64,000 bases of DNA from Siderastrea radians (Eukaryota; Cnidaria; Anthozoa; Scleractinia; Rhizangiidae). Both the position numbers and the translations under genes were made by a program. Shown here one piece after another: positions 57,961 to 64,000 of this stretch (its first letter is position 1; the number at the start of each line of letters is the position of its first letter). A model generated the notes under the pieces. It had not been told where the DNA came from and searched no databases. It saw nothing but the letters and a program-made list of their open reading frames with translations. Location of the stretch: NCBI GenBank assembly GCA_964017195.1, contig OZ024890.1, positions 17,721,201-17,785,200 of the forward strand, read 5' to 3'.

Positions 57961-59030
57961 AAGAACGGAGTTAGACAAAAAATCAGACCGCGTGCGGAGG
58001 AGGGATGGGCGTTACATAAGATCTGATAATATCGTGGATAAGCAAATAGAGTGATTACTTTAAAAGTTTAGTAGTTCAAAATTCATTAATATTTTGACGA
58101 GACGTGTTGGTTATTACGTAGTCGCGCTTGCTGCTAAATAGAGTAGAATCGAGACAAGTTAAACCTTAAACATATCCAGTTCTCGCTAGCTCGATTCAAA
58201 AGCATTCCCCCTTTTTTAACTTAAATTCAATCGCTGACAAGGTGATGTTTCGAAACCTTTTACAAGTGTTTTACCTGACATTTCAAATTATCAGGATTCT
58301 ACTATGAATTACATGTGTATTCTGATACTTACAAAGCCATTATTTGAAATCTTAGTTTACTTGCATGAATCTGTGCATGTGAGCACGCTGTTCCCCAAAA
58401 CGACATCGGATCTGCACTTATTGCGTGCATACGATTACGTCATGTTGCAAAATAAAGCAAGATACAACGAAGGTGATGGCAAAGATTGAGCCGGGCACGG
58501 CGTTTATCCAGTAAAATACTGACAGAGAGGCTAACACATGCAGATTAGCCTGTTCCAGGCGTTCAGATAGTAGAGCGCGAGCAAAAAAACTTGAGATGTT
58601 TGTTAGTTCTTAATTTGCTTTAACGTCAGTGGTCTAAATTCTACCAAACAGATTAGTACTGATCTAATTTTGTAAATTTGGGCCGAATCTCTCACTGTGT
58701 ACGACACGGTACTGCCAGGAGCAGTAAGTATTTTTATTACGTTATTCAGAACTCTCAAGTCGCTCTCTCGCCTATTCTCGCCTTCCGAGAGTCCACAATC
58801 CTCTGGTCACCAACGCTTCTTGGTACGATCCTTCGTCAGGATAGGTAACCATAAGGGTACAGACTGCGGCACGATAATATCTCTCCGCCCTGGCTTCAAG
58901 CCTTTATACTGGAAAACAAGAGGTTTTCTTGCCTTTGTCTCACGCCGCCGAGGCCCAAACCAGTTACTTTGTAGACAGAACTTTAATTTTAACTACAATT
59001 TTCTTTGCATTTTTAAAATTATAAGTGATT
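57961..59030. other. Spacer between F and G, no recognised gene
   Basis: AT-rich with one end of a Mutator-like MITE (TTAGCCTGTTCCAGGCGTTC near 58545). The plus ORF at 58697-59035 has no recognisable motif and runs antisense into the G exon. Confidence 0.35.
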
Positions 59031-59036
59031 CTTAAA

Positions 59037-59659
59037 TTATGCTGTGCCGTAACACTTCGATTTTCCCAGGGTTTGGAAACCTCGCTCACGTTCATCACCC
59101 GTGTCGCCAAACCTGAGCTGTTTCACTGGAAGCTGTGTTTTGTCAGTGAGGAGACCGCTGTCTTCACGCCATTCCCAGTCGTTCGCATCACAGTTACAAC
59201 CACGACTGGGGACTGCGCAAGAGTTGGTCATCCCGCATGCGCACTTACCACTGCCAGGTGATGCTCCATCCCAGTAGGTCATCTTAGTTGAATCACATGA
59301 CACCCAATAGGCCATTCCTCCTTTTAAAAGTCTTGAATGATGACACTCATACTTGACAAGCTGTTCACAGCGTGAGGAGACTCTGGTGAGACTTGCCAGC
59401 TGAGACAGACTCGCTCCTGTGTTATGACTGTCACGTGAATAACAACCAGTGGATTCACACCCCTCCACCAATGTTCTGTTTTCACTGTCGTGACTGATGA
59501 CTGTCATGGTATCGCCATTCCTTATTTTACAGTAAACTGTAAATGGTGACAAGCCTTCCTTACCGTCCGGGTCGATTACGAAACTGCCGCTCTTTGCTGA
59601 AGGATCACACTCTTGGAGATCAGCGCAAGACTTGGGAAGAAGCATTTTAGTAGAATCGT
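59037..59659 (-). CDS. Locus G last exon: divergent CNTNAP-type fibrinogen-like domain
   Basis: 623-bp exon after acceptor TTTGCTTTCAG, entered in phase 1, open for 207 codons to TAA. Reads [124 protein letters not shown] and KCYGTA. It lacks the [11 protein letters not shown] segment of the others (here YCKIRNGDT), closer to classical CNTNAP domains. An extra Cys (VSCDS) replaces Arg. No PAN, EGF or signal exon is found upstream up to 64000, so the rest lies outside the window or is lost. Confidence 0.8.
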
Positions 59660-59684
59660 CTGAAAGCAAAAAAAAATGTTCATT

Positions 59685-59800
59685 CAATCATTCATTCATT
59701 CATTCATTCATTCGTTCATTCATTCATTCATTCATTCATTCCTTCATTCATTTTTTATTTATTTATTTATTTATTTATCCATTTATTTATTTCATATATA
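59685..59800. repeat. (ATTC)n and (ATTT)n microsatellite
   Basis: Runs of TTCATTCATTCA followed by TTATTTATTTAT, directly upstream of the locus G acceptor. Confidence 0.95.
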
Positions 59801-59973
59801 TTAAGTGTTTTAGCTATTTAATTCATTATAACTATGTTTATGGAAAGCTCTTTTGTTTTAGGTAACCTGACAGGGCTCAAAAACGGCTGATTGGTTAAAA
59901 GATATTACGTAAAAAGCGTCACAGAATTGCTACTGAGCATGCGTGTTGCTTTTTCACCCCTGAAAAATTCAAC

Positions 59974-60057
59974 ATGGCGGACGGGCTGCAGTTGTTTTTG
60001 TACGGGAACCGCAATATTATTTCACTTTCAACGGACGATCGAAGTTACGTTAGATAG
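59974..60057 (+). CDS. Possible first exon or short ORF with strong start context
   Basis: CAACATGGCGGACGGGCTGC is a good start context and the frame reads MADGLQLFLYGNRNIISLST, DDRSYVR then TAG. A short piece at 60257-60298 ends in GTTGCAG|GTCAGT, a good donor, and a possible terminal exon at 62396-62488 (VVTGFDCSDMFLSGLL) follows a TTTCTCCAG acceptor, so a plus-strand gene may run through here. I cannot join these in one frame. Low confidence; a non-coding transcript is equally possible. Confidence 0.2.
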   Translation: MADGLQLFLYGNRNIISLSTDDRSYVR

Positions 60058-61028
60058 TTTTTTAATCGGAAATGCTGTTTGAATCGATCATTGACTTCAG
60101 TGGCTTTCAAAAAAGCCATTTTGGCCGCCGTACACTGGAGAAACTGAATATACTTAAGCTTATCGGCAGTCCAATCTTGGATCATGCTGCATCTTCTGAT
60201 GGCGTTTAGCATTGATCTCTTTGTTTGATTAATTTTATCTTCCGTCAATATTTTTTCGTGGACAAGGCATGCAGAAGGGGAGTGATCTCATGGTTGCAGG
60301 TCAGTAATTTATTGATGTACTATTTCATAACTGATCATCATGCACTCAATGGTTATGTAGCCCTTTGCTGGTCATTTTTTGCACATTTAATACACAAGTT
60401 TGTTGACGTGGATTGCTGCTCTTTTTCAAACTGACAAGTGCTTTAATAGCCGGAAGAGAGTGTTACCTGATGTTCAAATAATGCTATAACAAACTTCAAA
60501 AGTGCCCTTTTTCGAGATCACTTAAAAGCCTGTTGTGGTTGGTATTTTTGATACTTTAGTCCACACTATGACTCGTATGATGCATTTTTTTTTAACTGAC
60601 AAATGCTGCTTTATGTTGTGTGTCGAATTCTGAAGAAAGCAAATCAAATAATTATTTTTGAATTTTGTTAATTGCAATTACTCACTCCAGTCTTTCTTAG
60701 ATCAGCAACACTGAACATGTTTATTTGCTTTATTCATTGGTTAACATAATTATTTAATCAACACACTTGTTGTTCAATACACGATGACAATTTCTGCTTT
60801 TTGTTAAGCTTTGCTTGTGCTCATTGATTTGTGTATTGTTAGCTTTACTCATATACTTTGTTCCCATGAAGATCCATGTATATATACCACATCTTGGTCA
60901 GCATTTTACTTGTTTTGCAATTTATTTGTATACTTGAACCAGTATGCCACACCACAATTTTTAAAGTAAAACCCTAGTATGATTGCTAATGGTGGATAAA
61001 ATATGTATGGTACAAGTGGCTTTTGCAT
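60058..61028. other. Non-coding AT-rich stretch
   Basis: No exon or repeat recognised apart from the isolated donor-like site at about 60298. Confidence 0.4.
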
Positions 61029-61031
61029 TTA

Positions 61032-61947
61032 TGCATCAGTCAATTCCAGCTGCGCCCATCCCCCCCCGGGCAGCTGCAGGGCATTTGCGTGCCCTGTCAG
61101 TCCCGGGGGTGGGGCATTAGCAAATTTGGCACGGCCTGGGGGTCGGGCATTTGCCTACCCCCGGGCTTTTGACACTCATGTGGTTTCCGACCCGAAATCC
61201 AAACATGGAGGATTTTATCGCAAAGGACCAGCAGTTCGTCGCAGATTGGATCGTCTGCCAAGGACTGGACAAACTTGTGGAGGTTTTCTCGATTTTATGC
61301 ATTTCTTCATTGCTCATCAAGGCACAACTATCACTTAATATAGCGACATCGGGAACGATCAACGTGAATCGACGTACGCATTCTTCTTAAGGATTTAAAT
61401 AAAATTTAGTCGCGATGATTCTTAAATTCTAAACATGTGTATAGGGATCGTCGTTTTATACTTTTGCATATTATTAAAATATTCACAACAGATGACGTTA
61501 CAACAGACTTTTATAATGTCAAGATTTCTGTTTACTAGGGAACTGTTTAAAACAAAACATTAAAGTAACAATCAACTATCATGTAGTATTGTTGTCTGTG
61601 AAGTATTAAAATATCATCACTTGGCATTTACACTAACTTTATTAACATCGGATAGTGCTGTTACAAACAATAGAAGACGGAGAGGTAGGTCTACAGAAAT
61701 GAAAAATCACACATAAAAATGCTGAAAGTGGTATTATTGTGCAATGAATGAAAACTGCTGTAGTGTTGATTGGGGACGTACGATCCCGGGGGCGGGGCAT
61801 TTGCCCTCTTCCTTCGTCCACACCGCGGGGCATTTGGCAGCTAAAGTGTCCCCACCCCCGGGAATTTGCCATCCGAGAGAAAAAAAATGCTAATGCCCGG
61901 GGGTTAGCCCGGGGGGGGCATGGGCGCAGCTGGAATTGACTGATGCA
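61032..61947. mobile_element. Harbinger-like DNA transposon, non-autonomous (916 bp)
   Basis: 40-bp terminal inverted repeats starting TGCATCAGTCAATTCCAGCT, perfect for 28 bp, with TTA duplicated at 61029-61031 and 61948-61950, the 3-bp TWA target duplication of PIF/Harbinger elements. The ends are GC-rich (CCCGGG, GGGGCATTTGCC). An internal open stretch (MEDFIAKDQQFVADWIVCQG, 61205-61390) might be a remnant of a helper gene, but no transposase motif is visible. Confidence 0.75.
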
Positions 61948-61950
61948 TTA

Positions 61951-64000
61951 GGGGGTATTCTAGTAATAGGAAACACCTGCATCAGTTACTTTTGGGAAAA
62001 AAACCTTTTGCAAATAGCCAAAATAGAGTGATGATTGATGTTTACAGGGGAACTCCACTAATATGATCACTAATCAATGCATTCAAGAAGTGTTTCAGTC
62101 AGAAAAATAACTGGATCATTTAATTTCTGGGCTAAAAGAAGTGTTATAAGATGATCGCATGTAACAAGGTGGTTGGTAAGACAGGGTTTTACTTGTACAT
62201 TGTACTTTTAAGAAATGCGAGACCAAACAAGGTCATGTAGGTGAAAGAGATTCCATCTATTTGCAGAATGTTTTTAAAATGTTATGTTAAATTTGTTGAG
62301 TGCCAGAATTATGATACATTTTTTGCCAATAAGTTTTTAATCAATTATATATATATATATGAAGTAAAATTTATGTTTTACAGTTTTTTTCTCCAGGTTG
62401 TCACAGGTTTTGACTGCAGTGATATGTTCTTGTCCGGCCTGTTAACTTCTTGGCAGAAAGCAAAGAATGGCAGCAATAAAAGTCACTAGTGTTCAATTCA
62501 AATATTAATATTCTAATTATTGATTTTTCAAATGTCAGTTTGCCCTACACTCTTTGGCTGTACAACATTCTTGATACTAAAAACAGTCCAGTGGAGTGCA
62601 CTGATGTTTTGAAGTCTGATCTCTATGAGAGGTCTGTCTTGAGGCAAACTACATGTTTATTGCTTCTGATTAAAGGTGAAGTGAAAAAGCGTGTATATAA
62701 AGATTTAAGAAATAAAACCCAGCATCTTGGTGCCTTTTTTCCATCTTGCAACTCATCTTACATTAATTTTGTGGCCAACCTTCTTTTTAGAAGGAAGTTA
62801 GAAGCAGTTGTGTGAGAGGGGCATCAATGATGATTATGACCCCTTGTTTTAGTCTTTGCCCTATCTGCATTTTTCAGATACTACATGTACTTGTCTGGAG
62901 CATTGAACATTGATTGATGCAGCGTTTGCTCCTAATTAGTGAACTCAATTCTGGAGTGACTTCCTCAGTGTTTTGTGCTTCTATACCATTGTTTTTTTTA
63001 ATTCAAAGTTAAATTCTGTGTGGTATCATTTAGATATTATTTTGGTAAATATACTGCTCAACAATTTCCTTTTGCAATACAGTCAAGTTCTTTCAATAGT
63101 TACTCTTGACTAAGGTTAACCAAAAATTGCTGAATTTGGATTCATCTGACAACTGTCAGTCTCGTTCTGAAAAAGACAAAAGGTATTGCACCTGTATGCT
63201 GTTGGAATATAAATGAAGGGTTTACAAGCTAAAGAAGGTGGTTGCATAAACAATGAGTACACTTGTATTGGCAAGGAGAAGCACTTTGCTTTGCTATTAT
63301 AATTTTATATTTTCTCATGTGTTTTAAATGAAGTTATGCTGCACTGACAATTTTGTTGCTAAGAGGGGTGTACCTCGTGTTTGAAAGGTACTATTTTGTC
63401 CTGTTCCAGATCTGTTAATATCATGTCATTTTCCACCTTTTTTTTCGTTGCTGAAATACATTTAGGTGTTTTTTTCGTTTGTATTGCTCGTGTATTCAGT
63501 AGCTCAGTTTGACAGAGTTTTTTTTGTTCATCCTCCATCACAGTTCCCATAACTGCAAAATAGCAAAACATTTCACCATCATTTCAGTGACAAAAACAGA
63601 CGTTTTTGTTTGGTTGATTTCAGATGCAGTGATTTAAGATAGGATAGTTCCAACATAGCATTCTCTGCAAAAATATTCATTAGAAAACCAATCACTTTAT
63701 AATATCCAGTGGGAAACGATTTCAAGCTCTATTCACCTGAAAAGCCAATGAGCTTTAATATGTGGAGGTCCTTTGTTTCCTGTGCGAGGTACTGTCCAAG
63801 GGTTTACATTAAACAGTGCACCATTTAAGTTTACTTCGCTTTTCTTCAGCCGTTTCATTCTTAGAGTTACAACCTCGAGGTAGATGTGACCATTGAAATA
63901 GAAGTTGGTTTGATCTGCTGATCCTGTAGTGCTGTTTGTTTTTCAGTACATGTACTTCGGAAAATGAATATTGGGATTCTTGTTATTTAAATTCTGTCAT
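61951..64000. other. Right-end stretch, no gene recognised
   Basis: AT-rich. Contains a short open stretch after TTTCTCCAG (62396-62488), an ORF at 62489-62815 with no motif and a minus ORF at 63359-63571 (Lys-rich). None is supported by known motifs. Confidence 0.3.

Noticed and set aside
62489..62815. 108-residue ORF
   Set aside because: No recognisable motif and low-complexity AT-rich composition; kept only as a mention in the right-end entry.
63359..63571. Minus-strand Lys-rich ORF
   Set aside because: Driven by T/A runs; no conserved motif or splice evidence.

Overview
The window looks like nuclear DNA of an anthozoan cnidarian, most likely a stony coral. It is AT-rich and intron-bearing, with metazoan tRNA genes, several SINE, LINE, Penelope-like and DNA-transposon families, and a local family of secreted proteins that pair a PAN/apple domain with the fibrinogen-like domain typical of contactin-associated proteins (CNTNAP / neurexin IV). 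The species call is inference; the domain calls come from Cys patterns and residues read in translation, without a database search.

The backbone is a tandem cluster of at least seven PAN + CNTNAP-type fibrinogen (Fbg) loci. On the + strand are locus A (4994-10039) and locus B (16756-20536). On the - strand are C (25560-31321), a truncated PAN exon (32877-33026), D (36143-40643), E (47658-52025), F (54255-57133) and G (59037-59659, last exon only). There are two architectures. The two-exon type (A, B, E, F) has signal peptide + PAN in exon 1 and Fbg in exon 2. The four-exon type (C, D) has signal peptide, PAN, EGF and Fbg on separate exons. In all of them the Fbg exon is entered in phase 1. 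By my splice models C (360 aa), E (317 aa) and F (311 aa) are intact. D carries two nonsense codons and a frameshift. A and B are broken in the PAN exon but keep open Fbg exons. The cluster grew by segmental duplication: A/B, C/D (about 8-9 kb, each copy carrying a tRNA-Lys gene) and E/F (head to tail).

Region by region: 1-1400 is a 75-bp tandem array with a GGAAATTTCC core; 1683-2051 holds a small conserved-looking ORF; 2510-3260 is a second degenerate array. 3.7-10.2 kb is locus A with a 402-bp tandem duplication and a TTAA-flanked element. 11.2-14.2 kb is a graveyard of an L1/Tx1-like LINE and two opposed Penelope-like fragments. 14.9-21.3 kb is locus B with a Mutator-like MITE. 21.6-23.1 kb has an inverted SINE pair and a small two-exon gene. 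24-42.6 kb is the C/D duplication. 42.6-45.1 kb is gene-poor. 45.1-58 kb is the E/F duplication, heavily invaded by foldback elements. 59-64 kb has the orphan Fbg exon G and a Harbinger-like element.

All proteins of the family have or should have a signal peptide and no visible membrane anchor, so they are probably secreted and may act together as extracellular recognition or matrix proteins. That function is inference. Comparing duplicated loci gives direct empty-site evidence for several transposon insertions, which is the strongest non-coding result in the window.
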